Assembly (NCBI RefSeq): GCF_000018045.1
Contig: NC_009792.1
Coordinates: 4,464,001 to 4,528,000 of the forward strand
Length of the DNA: 64,000 bases
Direction: 5' to 3'
From: Citrobacter koseri ATCC BAA-895
Lineage (GTDB): Bacteria; Pseudomonadota; Gammaproteobacteria; Enterobacterales; Enterobacteriaceae
The notes under the pieces: model-generated
Databases searched by the model: none
The model's input: the letters and a program-made list of their open reading frames with translations, nothing else
What the model was told of the DNA's origin: nothing
In this document: positions 1 to 7,829 of the stretch, piece after piece
Layout of the letters: every line of letters starts with the position of its first letter
Numbering within the stretch: the stretch's first letter is position 1
Program-made: the position numbers and the translations under genes

Positions 1-391
1 TATGGGTACGTTCAGTGAGGATTAACCCGTCAATGTTCCATGACAGCATCGACTCCAGACGTTCCTGCTCCATTTCCGGCTTATAGCCGTAGTGCGCCAG
101 CATCGTCTGATAGCCGTGGGCATCGGTGACGGTCTCAATTCCGCGTAACACCTCGGCGAAAACCTGGTTGGTTAACGACGGCAGCAGAACGCCCACCGCA
201 CGGCTGGTCGCGTTAGAAAGAATATCGGGAGCACGATTGGGAATGTAACCCAGTTCATCAAGTGCAGCAGCGATCTTGCCCCGCAGCGCGACGGAGACCT
301 GCTCCGGGTTACGCAGAAAACGGCTGACCGTCATTTTGGTCACGCCTACGCGGTCAGCCACATCCTGAAGTACGGGTCTTTTCTTTTTCAT
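1..391 (-). CDS. gntR: GntR, LacI-family gluconate repressor (3' part cut by window edge)
   Basis: Only the first 130 codons are present; the gene reads leftward and leaves the window. The protein starts MKKKRPVLQDVADRVGVTKM, a LacI-type helix-turn-helix, followed by the hinge and the first part of the periplasmic-binding-like sensor domain (IGVLLPSLTNQVFAEVL). In E. coli GntR represses the gluconate uptake and kinase genes and is released by gluconate. The E. coli neighbours gntK/gntU would lie to the left. Identity rests on close similarity to E. coli GntR plus the yhhW-yhhX neighbours. Confidence 0.93.
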   Translation of the reverse strand, partial: MKKKRPVLQDVADRVGVTKMTVSRFLRNPEQVSVALRGKIAAALDELGYIPNRAPDILSNATSRAVGVLLPSLTNQVFAEVLRGIETVTDAHGYQTMLAHYGYKPEMEQERLESMLSWNIDGLILTERTH

Positions 392-489
392 CGTCCTGAA
401 AGGCATAAAAGGGATAGATTTCCCCAGTTTACCACGGACGTGCATGAACCTTCGCAGAGAAAACTAAGGTTGTTTTTGTATTGTGAGAA

Positions 490-685
490 ATACACTAAAT
501 CATTCGAGTTGCATCAAGGCGGCGACGCAGTGACAAATTCGTCAGGAACGAATTTGAACAACCGAAGGTTGCCTCTGGTGAGGGACAAGGATGTCCCTCA
601 TTAAATCCCCGGAAGCGTACATCAAGTACGCGACCGGGGTAAGCCAGGAAGCCAACAAAGATGCGGCTTGAAGGATGACGTGTAT
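490..685 (+). repeat. MITE-like intergenic repeat, copy 1 (long form)
   Basis: A 196-bp non-coding element between gntR and yhhW. Its ends are an imperfect inverted repeat: the left end reads ATACAC...ATCATTCGAGTTGC, and the right end read in reverse is ATACAC...ATCCTTCAAGCCGC. Inside are three perfect hairpins: CAAATTCGT/ACGAATTTG (534-542/548-556), GAGGGAC/GTCCCTC (580-586/593-599) and GCGTAC/GTACGC (615-620/626-631), the last enclosed by CCCCGG/CCGGGG. A shorter relative in reverse orientation lies at 18316-18440. It fills the 296-bp gap upstream of gntR, and no gene is visible in it. Confidence 0.7.
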
Positions 686-687
686 TT

Positions 688-1383
688 TTAAACTGGCGGC
701 AGGTCGAACAGTAACACTTCGCTATCGCTGTCGGCATGGATGGAGATCGCCTGCTCATCCCAAATCGCCAGACCGTCGCTGGTAGACGCTTTGGTGCCGT
801 TAATGGTGACGTTACCTTTCACCACCTGAATCCAGATGCGGCGTTCGGCGGAGATCTGGTGTACCGACTGTTCGTCTTTCAGCAGCGCCCAACGGTACAG
901 CTCCATATCCTGATTCACTTTCAGCGAACCGTCGCGCGCATCCGGCGACAGCACCAGCTGTTTGCCCTGTACGGCGTCAAAACGACGCTGCTCGTAACGC
1001 GGCGTAATCCCGTTTTCCTGCGGCATGATCCAAATCTGATACAAACGCAGGCGGTCGGTATTGCTCGGGTTGTATTCCGAGTGACGAATGCCCGTCCCGG
1101 CGCTCATTATCTGGAACTCACCGGCAGGAACCTGCTCTTTGTTACCCATGCTGTCCTGGTGTTCCACTGCGCCTTCCAGCACATAGGTCAGGATTTCCAT
1201 GTCTTTATGCGGGTGCGTCCCAAAGCCCTGGCCTGCTTCAATAACGTCATCGTTAATCACGCGCAGTGCCGAGAAGCCCATAAAGTTAGGGTCATAGTAG
1301 TTTGCAAAAGAAAAAGTATGCCAGGAATCCAGCCAGCCATGATTCGCATGACCACGGTCGTTTGCTTTGCGTAAGTAGATCAT
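688..1383 (-). CDS. yhhW: Pirin family protein YhhW (quercetin 2,3-dioxygenase type)
   Basis: 231 aa, the E. coli length. It is a cupin (pirin) with both halves; the N-terminal metal site is visible as His57 and His59 (GTHPHKDME) and His101/Glu103 (GIRHSEYNP). E. coli YhhW binds a metal and has quercetinase activity in vitro; its physiological role is unknown. The ATG at 1383 was chosen over a GTG nine bases upstream because the GTG lies inside the GGGGGG Shine-Dalgarno and E. coli YhhW begins MIYLRKAN. It is 124 bp downstream of yhhX and may be read from the same direction of transcription. Confidence 0.95.
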   Translation of the reverse strand: MIYLRKANDRGHANHGWLDSWHTFSFANYYDPNFMGFSALRVINDDVIEAGQGFGTHPHKDMEILTYVLEGAVEHQDSMGNKEQVPAGEFQIMSAGTGIRHSEYNPSNTDRLRLYQIWIMPQENGITPRYEQRRFDAVQGKQLVLSPDARDGSLKVNQDMELYRWALLKDEQSVHQISAERRIWIQVVKGNVTINGTKASTSDGLAIWDEQAISIHADSDSEVLLFDLPPV

Positions 1384-1507
1384 TGTATTCACCCCCCAGA
1401 TGTTTTCGATGGAGTAAGTGTGAACCCAATCCAGACGGGATCATAGAGGGTGAAAATTGACTCCTCTGTTCAAAAATTATGAACAAGCCCAGAGACGTTG
1501 ATTTTGT

Positions 1508-2545
1508 TTATTTCGCAAGGGTTACTGTGGCCGGAGACGCCTGTTCAAACGCCCGTTCAAGGATCTCAAGGTTGGTGAGAACGTCAGATTCCTTGACGTA
1601 ATTCGGCACGCCATGCGTGAGGGTCTCGAACAGGGCGTCATAAACGCGGCCATAGTCGCCGACCTCCGGTTTCATCTCTTCTTTCACCGTCACGCCTTCG
1701 TCATTAACGTATTCCAGCAGGCCGACAGAATCATCCGCCGCAAACCCCGGTTCGCCGGGCATGATATTGGCCTTCAGGCTGGTTTCCTGCTGGTCGATGC
1801 CGTACTTCACAAACGAGCCTCTGGTGCCGTGAACGATAAATTTCGGGTAATCGATCTTCACTAAATGGCTGGTTTTAACGATGGCTTTCAGATCGCCGTA
1901 AAACAGCTGCGCTTCGAACGTATCATCCGGGTTGGCTTTATTGCGCAGGCTGCGGATGTCATAGGCCACATGGTCCGGGCGTCCGAACAGCGAAATAATT
2001 TGATCCATCGTATGCACGCCGAGGCCGTAAAACGCGCCATCCTGCGGCAGGCCAGGTTTGGTTTCCGCAACCGGTCGGTAGTAATCAAAGTGGCTTTCAA
2101 CTTCAACAATCTCGCCCAGTTTACCGCTCTCAATCGCTTTTTTGGCGGTCAGGAAACAGGAGTCAAAGCGGCGGTTCTGGTACGGCGTGACGGTCAGCCC
2201 TTTGCTCCGCGCCAGTTCGAACAACACTTTCGCCTCGGCAAGCGTTGGCGTAAACGGTTTTTCCACCAGCACGTTTTTTCCCGCCTCCAGCGCGCGCCGG
2301 GCGTAGTCAAAATGGCTGTCCGCATGGGTACAGACGATCACCAGTTTTACCTGCGGATCGTTCAGCACTTCATCAAGATCGCTGGTGAAGTGAATATGCG
2401 AGTAGATCGGCGCCTGCTCTTCCGGCTTCGCGTGACGGCGGAAGATATGCGCAACATGCCAGCTGCCTTTACGGTTAAGAACATACGGCAGATGGTAGCG
2501 GGTGGTGCTTTTACCAAAGCCAATAAATGCGCAGTGTAAGGTCAT
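1508..2545 (-). CDS. yhhX: YhhX, Gfo/Idh/MocA-family oxidoreductase
   Basis: 345 aa, the same length as E. coli YhhX. An N-terminal NAD(P)-binding Rossmann fold (FIGFGKSTTRYHLPYVL) is followed by the family's EKPF motif (NVLVEKPFTPT) and the C-terminal sugar-type substrate domain. The exact substrate is not known. The reading frame stays open upstream to 3025, but that extension runs through the RyhB RNA gene; the ATG at 2545 gives the family length and so is the start used here. The stretch before it holds a REP pair and RyhB. Confidence 0.95.
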   Translation of the reverse strand: MTLHCAFIGFGKSTTRYHLPYVLNRKGSWHVAHIFRRHAKPEEQAPIYSHIHFTSDLDEVLNDPQVKLVIVCTHADSHFDYARRALEAGKNVLVEKPFTPTLAEAKVLFELARSKGLTVTPYQNRRFDSCFLTAKKAIESGKLGEIVEVESHFDYYRPVAETKPGLPQDGAFYGLGVHTMDQIISLFGRPDHVAYDIRSLRNKANPDDTFEAQLFYGDLKAIVKTSHLVKIDYPKFIVHGTRGSFVKYGIDQQETSLKANIMPGEPGFAADDSVGLLEYVNDEGVTVKEEMKPEVGDYGRVYDALFETLTHGVPNYVKESDVLTNLEILERAFEQASPATVTLAK

Positions 2546-2620
2546 GGGAGTGTCCTTTTTGAAAGGTGATTGCATACACCATAGCGCAAACAACATGTGG
2601 GAAATAGCGGTGAAACGATC

Positions 2621-2698
2621 GTAGGCTGGATAAGCATAAGCGCCATCCGGCGTCACAAGAGCCATTGCCGGATGACGGCTTTGCCTTATCCGGCCTAC
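2621..2698. repeat. REP (BIME) pair upstream of yhhX
   Basis: Two palindromic units in opposite orientation: GTAGGCTGGATAAGC...GCCATCCGGC, then GCCGGATGACGGC...CTTATCCGGCCTAC. This is the typical enterobacterial repetitive extragenic palindrome pattern. Confidence 0.9.
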
Positions 2699-2699
2699 A

Positions 2700-2845
2700 A
2701 AAGAAGAAGCCTCAAGATCGGTCGTCGGCGTCGCGGTCAGTTTGTTCACGGCAAGCGCGCAGGGCCCGGAGCGTACTAAATGTACGTGAGGAGCACGAGC
2801 ACTTCCCGGGGACAAAATGACAAGTAAGCCAGGCCGAACACCCAG
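2700..2845. repeat. Unnamed palindromic intergenic sequence between yhhX and ryhB
   Basis: Non-coding sequence with nested palindromic parts: CCCGGAGCGTAC, a short loop, GTACGTGAGGAGCACGAGC, then CCCGGGG (roughly 2765-2812). Similar-looking blocks are common between enterobacterial genes, but I cannot name the family. It lies next to the RyhB terminator and the yhhX promoter region. No open reading frame of note. Confidence 0.4.
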
Positions 2846-2849
2846 CTCA

Positions 2850-2944
2850 AAAAAAAAGCCAGCACCCGGCTGGCTAAAGTAATACTGGAAGCAATGTGAG
2901 CAATGTCGTGCTTTCAGGTTCTCCGCAAGGGTCTCCCTGAACGC
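2850..2944 (-). ncRNA. ryhB: RyhB small regulatory RNA
   Basis: The reverse strand from 2944 reads GCGTTCAGGGAGACCC, then the conserved core GAACCTGAAAGCACGACATT and TGCTCACATTGCTTCCAG. It ends in the terminator hairpin AGCCAGC/GCTGGCT with a run of nine T (2849-2857). RyhB is made when iron is scarce and, with Hfq, represses mRNAs of iron-using proteins such as sodB and sdhCDAB. Location between yhhX and yhhY is as in E. coli. The seed core is unchanged. The 5' stem differs from the E. coli sequence as I remember it (GCGATCAGGAAG), and there is one extra T before the terminator stem. Confidence 0.97.
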
Positions 2945-2950
2945 AGAGCA

Positions 2951-2966
2951 ATAATAATCATTCTCA
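2951..2966 (-). promoter_or_regulatory. ryhB promoter -10 with overlapping Fur box
   Basis: On the minus strand TGAGAATGATTATTA (2966-2952) matches the Fur 7-1-7 motif TGATAATNATTATCA at all but two positions. It overlaps the -10 hexamer TATTAT (2956-2951), which lies at -12 to -7 from the RyhB start. Fe-Fur bound here would block RNA polymerase, the known mode of RyhB control. Confidence 0.9.
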
Positions 2967-3065
2967 TTCGCACTTGTCCAATACTTTTTGCAAAAAAATG
3001 CAGTTGACTCCGTTTTTAAAGTCAATGATGTTTAAAAGGACTTTTAACCTGCTAAGGACACAGAA

Positions 3066-3554
3066 ATGAGCGAGATAGTGATACGCCACGCGGAACCAAA
3101 AGATTACGACGCAATTCGTCAGATCCATGCCCAGCCGGAGGTGTATCACAACACGCTACAGGTTCCTCATCCTTCCAGTGCGATGTGGCAGGAGCGGTTA
3201 GCCGACCAGCCCGGCATCAAACAGCTGGTCGCCTGTATTGACGATACTGTCGTTGGGCATCTCACCATTGCGGTCATCCAGCGTCCGCGCCGCAGCCATG
3301 TCGCCGATTTTGGCATCAGCGTTGATGCGCGGTGGCAAAACCGTGGGGTCGCCAGCGCGCTGCTCCGTACCATGATCGACATGTGCGATAACTGGCTGCG
3401 CGTGGAGCGTATCGAGCTAACGGTATTTGTCGATAATGAACCCGCCGTGGCGGTCTACAAGAAGCATGGTTTTGAGATTGAAGGCTCCGGCAAGAAGTAC
3501 GCACTGCGTAACGGTGAGTATGTCGACGCATACTTTATGGCGCGGGTGAAGTAA
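3066..3554 (+). CDS. yhhY: YhhY/AaaT, GNAT N-acetyltransferase
   Basis: 162 aa, full length. A GNAT fold with the acetyl-CoA loop at WQNRGVASALLRTMI (Q/RxxGxA pattern) and the C-terminal AVAVYKKHGFEIEG. E. coli YhhY acetylates certain free amino acids (described as AaaT, acting on phenylalanine and methionine); that activity is known for the homologue and not shown here. It is divergent from ryhB. An ATG start with AAGGAC just upstream. Downstream is a GC-rich hairpin. Confidence 0.94.
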   Translation: MSEIVIRHAEPKDYDAIRQIHAQPEVYHNTLQVPHPSSAMWQERLADQPGIKQLVACIDDTVVGHLTIAVIQRPRRSHVADFGISVDARWQNRGVASALLRTMIDMCDNWLRVERIELTVFVDNEPAVAVYKKHGFEIEGSGKKYALRNGEYVDAYFMARVK

Positions 3555-3563
3555 TTTTCGCCT

Positions 3564-3584
3564 CCCCTCTCTCCAGGAGAGGGG
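3564..3584 (+). terminator. Hairpin after yhhY
   Basis: Perfect 8-bp stem CCCCTCTC/GAGAGGGG with a 5-nt loop, 10 bp after the yhhY stop. There is no T run, so it may act as an RNA-stabilising 3' end and not as a strict Rho-independent terminator. Confidence 0.5.
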
Positions 3585-3762
3585 AATATCCCGTAATTAA
3601 AAGTAGTCCGGCCCAATTCAGAATATCCTCAATAATATTTGGCTAAAGTGAAAACATTTATTAATTCTGTATACGAATCTGAGAATAGAGCGTAAACAGA
3701 TAATAAAGAAAGGATTCACGGCTAATACATTTAGCATGCCGTTATTAAAGGATAAGATAATA

Positions 3763-5016
3763 ATGGGAAATATTGTCTACCTGACAATTGCAGGGGAGCT
3801 GCAAGGTGCTATTTCCGATGGATGTGGAAGCACTGCCTCAGTGGGCAACCGCTGGCAAACCGGACACGAGGATGAAATTTTCGTATTTTCACTCTCGAAT
3901 AGCATAACCAGTACTGGTAAAGGTTCTCAACTGCATGGACTGCGATTTTGTAAACTGATCGATAAAAGCACACCGTTGTTTGTTAATGCTATTAACAACA
4001 ACGAGCAGTTGTATATGGAGTTTTATTTCTACCGCATCAATAGATTCGGTAGATGGGAGAAGTATTATTATATTCAACTGCGGGGAGCATTTCTATCAGG
4101 TATTCAACACCAATTCAGCGAAAATAATTTAGATACAGAAACAATAACCATCAGCTATGAATATATCCTCTGCAAACACCTTATTGCCAACACTGAGTTT
4201 AGCTACCTGGCGTTGCCCGAGAACTACAACCGCCTGTTTATCCCCCGTCCAAAAACACCCGCAGATAACAGCCTCAAAACGTTAAACAGCAAAGGGGTTG
4301 GCAGATTGCTTGCCGCCGGAGGTATCTACAACGGGAATATCGAAGGTTTCAGGGAAACGGCAGAAAAGTTGGGAGGAGATGCGATTAAGGGATATGATCA
4401 CGTCCTGAATGATCAAACGAAAGGAACCATAATAGCCTTAGCATCAATCGCTTCTGTCTTTGGTATGGGGCGGTTAGGATTAGCTTCGGAGGTGGAAAAG
4501 TTCGGACAGGCAAAAGTCTGGAAGACACTATCAGTTCCAGATAGCATTGACACCACTACCATTGCAACAACAGGACAAAATTACCGCGCAATTGCCGCTG
4601 GTGCTGAAGACTTGAGTGTTGCACAAACAAAAACGCTGACACAATTGCCCAAAATGGGCTCAAGAATTATTGTAACCAAAGGCTTTGGACAGAATGATTT
4701 AGCAGCGCTTAGTGCAGCTACAGGTGACGAGTTTGCAATGTTTACAACAGGTGGTAGAAGATTGATTATTCGCGGAAATGCAACCGGAGTACCAATAGGT
4801 ATTGTTGAAGCTGAAGAGCTTGCTACTAAAGGTTGGCGATGGTCCAGCCATGTTCATCCAGATGGAACCTTAAGATCTTCTCTTGGTGATAGAGCGATTT
4901 TGAAGATATTTAAGGATCACAATTTGAATAGTAAGAGTTCTATATCTGATCCTTATGGACGCAGGTTCAACTTTTCACCTGATGGCGATTTAATTAGCCC
5001 AGAATGGAGACCATAG
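3763..5016 (+). CDS. yhhZ: Hcp-toxin fusion (YhhZ-like), type VI secretion effector with C-terminal JAMM-like domain
   Basis: 417 aa from the ATG at 3763, where the Hcp domain proper begins (MGNIVYLTIAGELQG); an ATG at 3736 lacks a ribosome site. Residues 1-150 are Hcp, the ring-forming type VI secretion tube protein (GHEDEIFVFSLSNSI). A linker and a helical, partly hydrophobic segment (about 200-260) lead to a C-terminal domain. In that domain His363-x-His365-x7-Ser373-x2-Asp376 fits the JAMM zinc-protease signature exactly, with Glu323 as candidate upstream ligand. Specialised Hcp proteins carry toxins into neighbouring cells. No type VI structural genes are in the window, so this is an orphan cargo gene needing a system elsewhere. 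E. coli yhhZ sits at the same place; I do not claim the same toxin domain. Base composition becomes clearly AT-rich toward the 3' end. Confidence 0.82.
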   Translation: MGNIVYLTIAGELQGAISDGCGSTASVGNRWQTGHEDEIFVFSLSNSITSTGKGSQLHGLRFCKLIDKSTPLFVNAINNNEQLYMEFYFYRINRFGRWEKYYYIQLRGAFLSGIQHQFSENNLDTETITISYEYILCKHLIANTEFSYLALPENYNRLFIPRPKTPADNSLKTLNSKGVGRLLAAGGIYNGNIEGFRETAEKLGGDAIKGYDHVLNDQTKGTIIALASIASVFGMGRLGLASEVEKFGQAKVWKTLSVPDSIDTTTIATTGQNYRAIAAGAEDLSVAQTKTLTQLPKMGSRIIVTKGFGQNDLAALSAATGDEFAMFTTGGRRLIIRGNATGVPIGIVEAEELATKGWRWSSHVHPDGTLRSSLGDRAILKIFKDHNLNSKSSISDPYGRRFNFSPDGDLISPEWRP

Positions 5017-5017
5017 A

Positions 5018-5275
5018 ATGAAAAAAATACCTTTAGACATTTTAGAACGAAAAGCAAAAGAAATTAGCAGAAAGACATTGGGTGATTATATATTGCCAGA
5101 CAATATATTTTCACAATTGGCTTCAGGAGTAATTATTGATGGTGACGACAGAGTTTTTGTGCTGTTCATTCCTAAAGAGCTAGCAAAAGATACAATAGAC
5201 ATACTTAGAATAAGAATGAATATTTATTCAGGAGAAGGTTTTGTAGAATATATTGGGCTTGAGCGGAAAAAGTAG
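5018..5275 (+). CDS. Putative immunity protein for the Hcp-linked toxin
   Basis: 85 aa, starting one base after the toxin stop codon, with GGAGA of the toxin's last codons as ribosome site. I do not recognise a family. It is a small soluble, charged protein (MKKIPLDILERKAKEISRK...) with no signal peptide or membrane segment, which is the usual form of a cognate cytoplasmic immunity protein. The sequence is strongly AT-rich compared with the chromosome around it, a sign of transfer. Function is inferred only from position and size. Confidence 0.65.
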   Translation: MKKIPLDILERKAKEISRKTLGDYILPDNIFSQLASGVIIDGDDRVFVLFIPKELAKDTIDILRIRMNIYSGEGFVEYIGLERKK

Positions 5276-5316
5276 AAATCCAGATAATAAAGTTATGCGC
5301 TTTAAGGGGAATGCTA

Positions 5317-5593
5317 ATGATCACTTACAAAAAAGCTATAAACAAAGCCAATAAGTATCTTTACGATGCAGATACTCCTGTCGTCATCACACTCCACGGA
5401 AGATTTACAGAAGGTTGTTTTTTGTTTCGAATCAATGGAGTATCTCGAAACCGGAGACAACGCTTCCCGCCTGGCAGGAAACACTCCTTTCATCATCGAT
5501 AAAGATAGCGGTGAAATCTTTGATTTAGGTACTGCCTGGCCGCTGGAGAAATATTTAAAAGACTACGAAGAGAGCAAAAAAGCACGAAGCTAA
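5317..5593 (+). pseudogene. yrhB: yrhB (Imm35-type immunity protein), frameshifted
   Basis: Two reading frames together give one YrhB. Frame one encodes MITYKKAINKANKYL...VITLHGRFTEG; after about 5415 the similarity jumps to another frame: CFESMEYLETGDN...FIIDKDSGEIFDLG...LKDYEESKK, ending at 5593. E. coli YrhB (94 aa) has the continuous GRFSQGWYFCFEAREFLETG at this point, so a net loss of two bases (or gain of one) lies at or next to the six-T run 5418-5423. YrhB belongs to the immunity protein 35 family, so this is an orphan immunity gene that is broken, or a sequencing error. The start at 5317 has AAGGGGA six bases upstream. Confidence 0.8.
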
Positions 5594-5615
5594 GCTTACC
5601 CAGATACGATTAACT

Positions 5616-5876
5616 ATGATAACTGAAACTGAACTTAACGTACTGAAAGTTATGGCCGAAAAAGATATTAACTGGAACTGGATGAATCTGGATCGCACGC
5701 TTTCCATGAAAAGAATCCCGGGGTTCAGCAATGTCGTTAATATTGTGAATAAATTGGCTAGCGAGTGTCTGGTAAATATTGAAGATAGTGGGCATAAGTC
5801 CATGCCTTACTATCGCGTATCTGAAAAAGGATACAGGCTAATCAAGAATACTGATACTGACAATAACGTACCATAA
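5616..5876 (+). CDS. Small hypothetical protein, possible winged-helix fold
   Basis: 86 aa, not recognised. The pattern of short helices followed by YYRVSEKGYRLIKN at the C-terminus resembles the wing of small MarR/PadR-like winged-helix proteins (NVVNIVNKLASECLVNIE could be the recognition part). No signal peptide. It follows the broken yrhB by 22 bp and shares its AT-rich composition, so it may belong to the same accessory patch. It may be a small regulator, but that is a guess from the fold pattern. ATG start, no strong Shine-Dalgarno. Confidence 0.55.
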   Translation: MITETELNVLKVMAEKDINWNWMNLDRTLSMKRIPGFSNVVNIVNKLASECLVNIEDSGHKSMPYYRVSEKGYRLIKNTDTDNNVP

Positions 5877-5963
5877 TCGCCGTGCAGAATAATGCTGTTG
5901 AAAAACAAGGTTACAGCCAGAACTCCCTGATAAGCCCCCTTCCACCGAAGAGGGCCACTTACC

Positions 5964-7709
5964 TCAATATCCCGCCGTTAAATCATCGACTGAGCGCGGG
6001 TCAGACGCGCCGTACAGCGAACCATCCGGCCCGACCATGATGCTCTGGGTGCTGCCCATCGCTTCTTTCAGCGCGACTTTTTGCCCACGCTGTTCCAGGA
6101 GTTTCAGCGTATCCGGGCTAAAGCCCTTTTCCACGCGCAGCTCATCCGGCAGCCACTGATGATGGAAACGCGGTGCGTTGGTCGCCTCAGCGACATTCAT
6201 CCCGAAATCGATGCTGTTGACCACCATTTGCAGCACGGTGGTAATAATCCGGCTACCGCCAGGGCTGCCTGTCACCAGCCAGGTTTTGCCGTCTTTCACC
6301 ACAATGGTCGGCGACATTGACGACAGCGGACGTTTCTTCGGCCCTACGGCGTTAGCATCACCGCCCACCAGACCGTAAACGTTTGGTACGCCAGGTTTCG
6401 CGGAGAAGTCATCCATCTCATTGTTGAGCAGAATCCCGGTGTTTCCCGCCACAATCCCGGTACCAAACGTGGTGTTCAGGGTGTAGGTGACGGCCACCGC
6501 GTTGCCGTCTTTATCCACCACCGAGAAATGGGTGGTCTGATTGCTTTCATACGGCGCCAGTTTACCGGGGCGAATCTCGCTGGACGGTTTGGCTTTATTG
6601 ATATCTATCTGATCGGCAATGGATTTCGCATACGCTTTACTGGTCAGCGCCTGCCACGGCACCTTCACAAAATCCGGGTCACCGAGATACTCCGACCGAT
6701 CGGCATAGGCATATTTCTCCGCTTCAGCCATTATCTGCATGGCATCGGCGCTGCCAAACCCGTATTTCTTCATGTCGAAGTTTTCAAGGATATTGAGGAT
6801 CTGCACGATATGAATGCCGCCGGAGGACGGAGGCGGCATCGAAAAGACCTGATACCCGCGATAGTCGCCGCTAATCGGCGTGCGTTCTACCGCTTTGTAA
6901 GCCACCAGATCCTCTTTGGTGATAAGCCCCCCGTTCTTCTGCATCTCCTGTGCGATCTGGTCGGCTATTGCCCCTTTGTAGAAGGCATCCGGGCCATTCT
7001 CAGCAATCATCTCCAGACTTTTCGTCAGGTTTTTCTGCACCAGCTTGTCGCCCTTCTTCAGCGGTTCGCCGTCTTTCCAGAAAATAGCCTTGCTGTTTTC
7101 ATAATTCGGCAGCACCTCGCTACCGTAGGTTTTCAGGTCATCCGCCAGCGCATCGTTGACGACGAATCCCTCATCCGCAAGTTTCATCGCCGGGCGTATC
7201 ACTTTGTTGAGCGGCAGGGTGCCGTATTTCTCCAGCGCCAGCGAGAATCCGGCCACGGTGCCCGGCGTACCGGTCGCCAGGTGCGACGTCAGCGATTTTT
7301 TACTGTCAGGATTGCCCTGATCGTCCAGGAACATATCGCGGGTGGCATTGGCTGGCGCCATTTCGCGGAAGTCGATCGCCGTGGTGTTCCCGTCTTTGGT
7401 GCGCAGCAGCATAAAACCCCCGCCGCCGAGGTTCCCCGCCTGCGGATGCGTCACCGCCAGCGCATAGCCAACGGCAACCGCCGCATCGACGGCATTTCCC
7501 CCTTGCTTAAGGATATCGACGCCGACCTGGGTCGCCATCGCATCCACGGATGCCACCATCCCCTGCTTCGCACGAACAGGGTGGAAAACATCCTCTTCAA
7601 CACCGTATGACACCGGAGGTGGCGCAGGCGGCGCGGCAACAACACTAAAACAACTTCCTGAGAGCAGAGCAGCAATGGCTACCCGGCGCAAAAACGTCGG
7701 TTTCATCAT
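5964..7709 (-). CDS. ggt: Gamma-glutamyltranspeptidase precursor
   Basis: 581 aa against 580 in E. coli. A signal peptide (KPTFLRRVAIAALLSGSCFSVVAA) sends it to the periplasm. There it cleaves itself just before the nucleophile Thr in NQTTHFSVVDKDG (about residue 392) into large and small subunits, then hydrolyses or transfers the gamma-glutamyl group of glutathione. The glycine-rich PLSSMSPTIV and GSPGGSRIITT of the active site are intact. The ATG at 7709, preceded by GGAG, was chosen; the frame stays open to 7775 but that adds a non-signal extension. Alone on its strand, divergent from yhhA. Confidence 0.97.
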   Translation of the reverse strand: MMKPTFLRRVAIAALLSGSCFSVVAAPPAPPPVSYGVEEDVFHPVRAKQGMVASVDAMATQVGVDILKQGGNAVDAAVAVGYALAVTHPQAGNLGGGGFMLLRTKDGNTTAIDFREMAPANATRDMFLDDQGNPDSKKSLTSHLATGTPGTVAGFSLALEKYGTLPLNKVIRPAMKLADEGFVVNDALADDLKTYGSEVLPNYENSKAIFWKDGEPLKKGDKLVQKNLTKSLEMIAENGPDAFYKGAIADQIAQEMQKNGGLITKEDLVAYKAVERTPISGDYRGYQVFSMPPPSSGGIHIVQILNILENFDMKKYGFGSADAMQIMAEAEKYAYADRSEYLGDPDFVKVPWQALTSKAYAKSIADQIDINKAKPSSEIRPGKLAPYESNQTTHFSVVDKDGNAVAVTYTLNTTFGTGIVAGNTGILLNNEMDDFSAKPGVPNVYGLVGGDANAVGPKKRPLSSMSPTIVVKDGKTWLVTGSPGGSRIITTVLQMVVNSIDFGMNVAEATNAPRFHHQWLPDELRVEKGFSPDTLKLLEQRGQKVALKEAMGSTQSIMVGPDGSLYGASDPRSVDDLTAGY

Positions 7710-7829
7710 CGTTATTCTCCAGAGATACGGGGTCAGCCCCCCACTAAGCCTGGTGCATAACTCTGAAATAATCATCGTTGCGGCGGGAAAGGAGTAAACT
7801 TAATAGATCCCCCCAGAGGAGGAAAGACG

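Noticed and set aside
1384..1392. GTG start for yhhW at 1392
   Set aside because: It sits within the GGGGGG ribosome site; the ATG at 1383 matches E. coli.
1508..3025. A 505-codon frame that would extend YhhX far upstream
   Set aside because: The extension crosses the REP pair and all of RyhB on the same strand; the ATG at 2545 gives the known 345-aa length.
5311..5593. Two small separate genes in place of yrhB
   Set aside because: Each half matches one part of YrhB in order, so a single frameshifted gene is simpler.
6528..7610. A 360-codon open frame antisense to ggt
   Set aside because: It mirrors codon bias of the well-conserved ggt and has no recognisable protein features.
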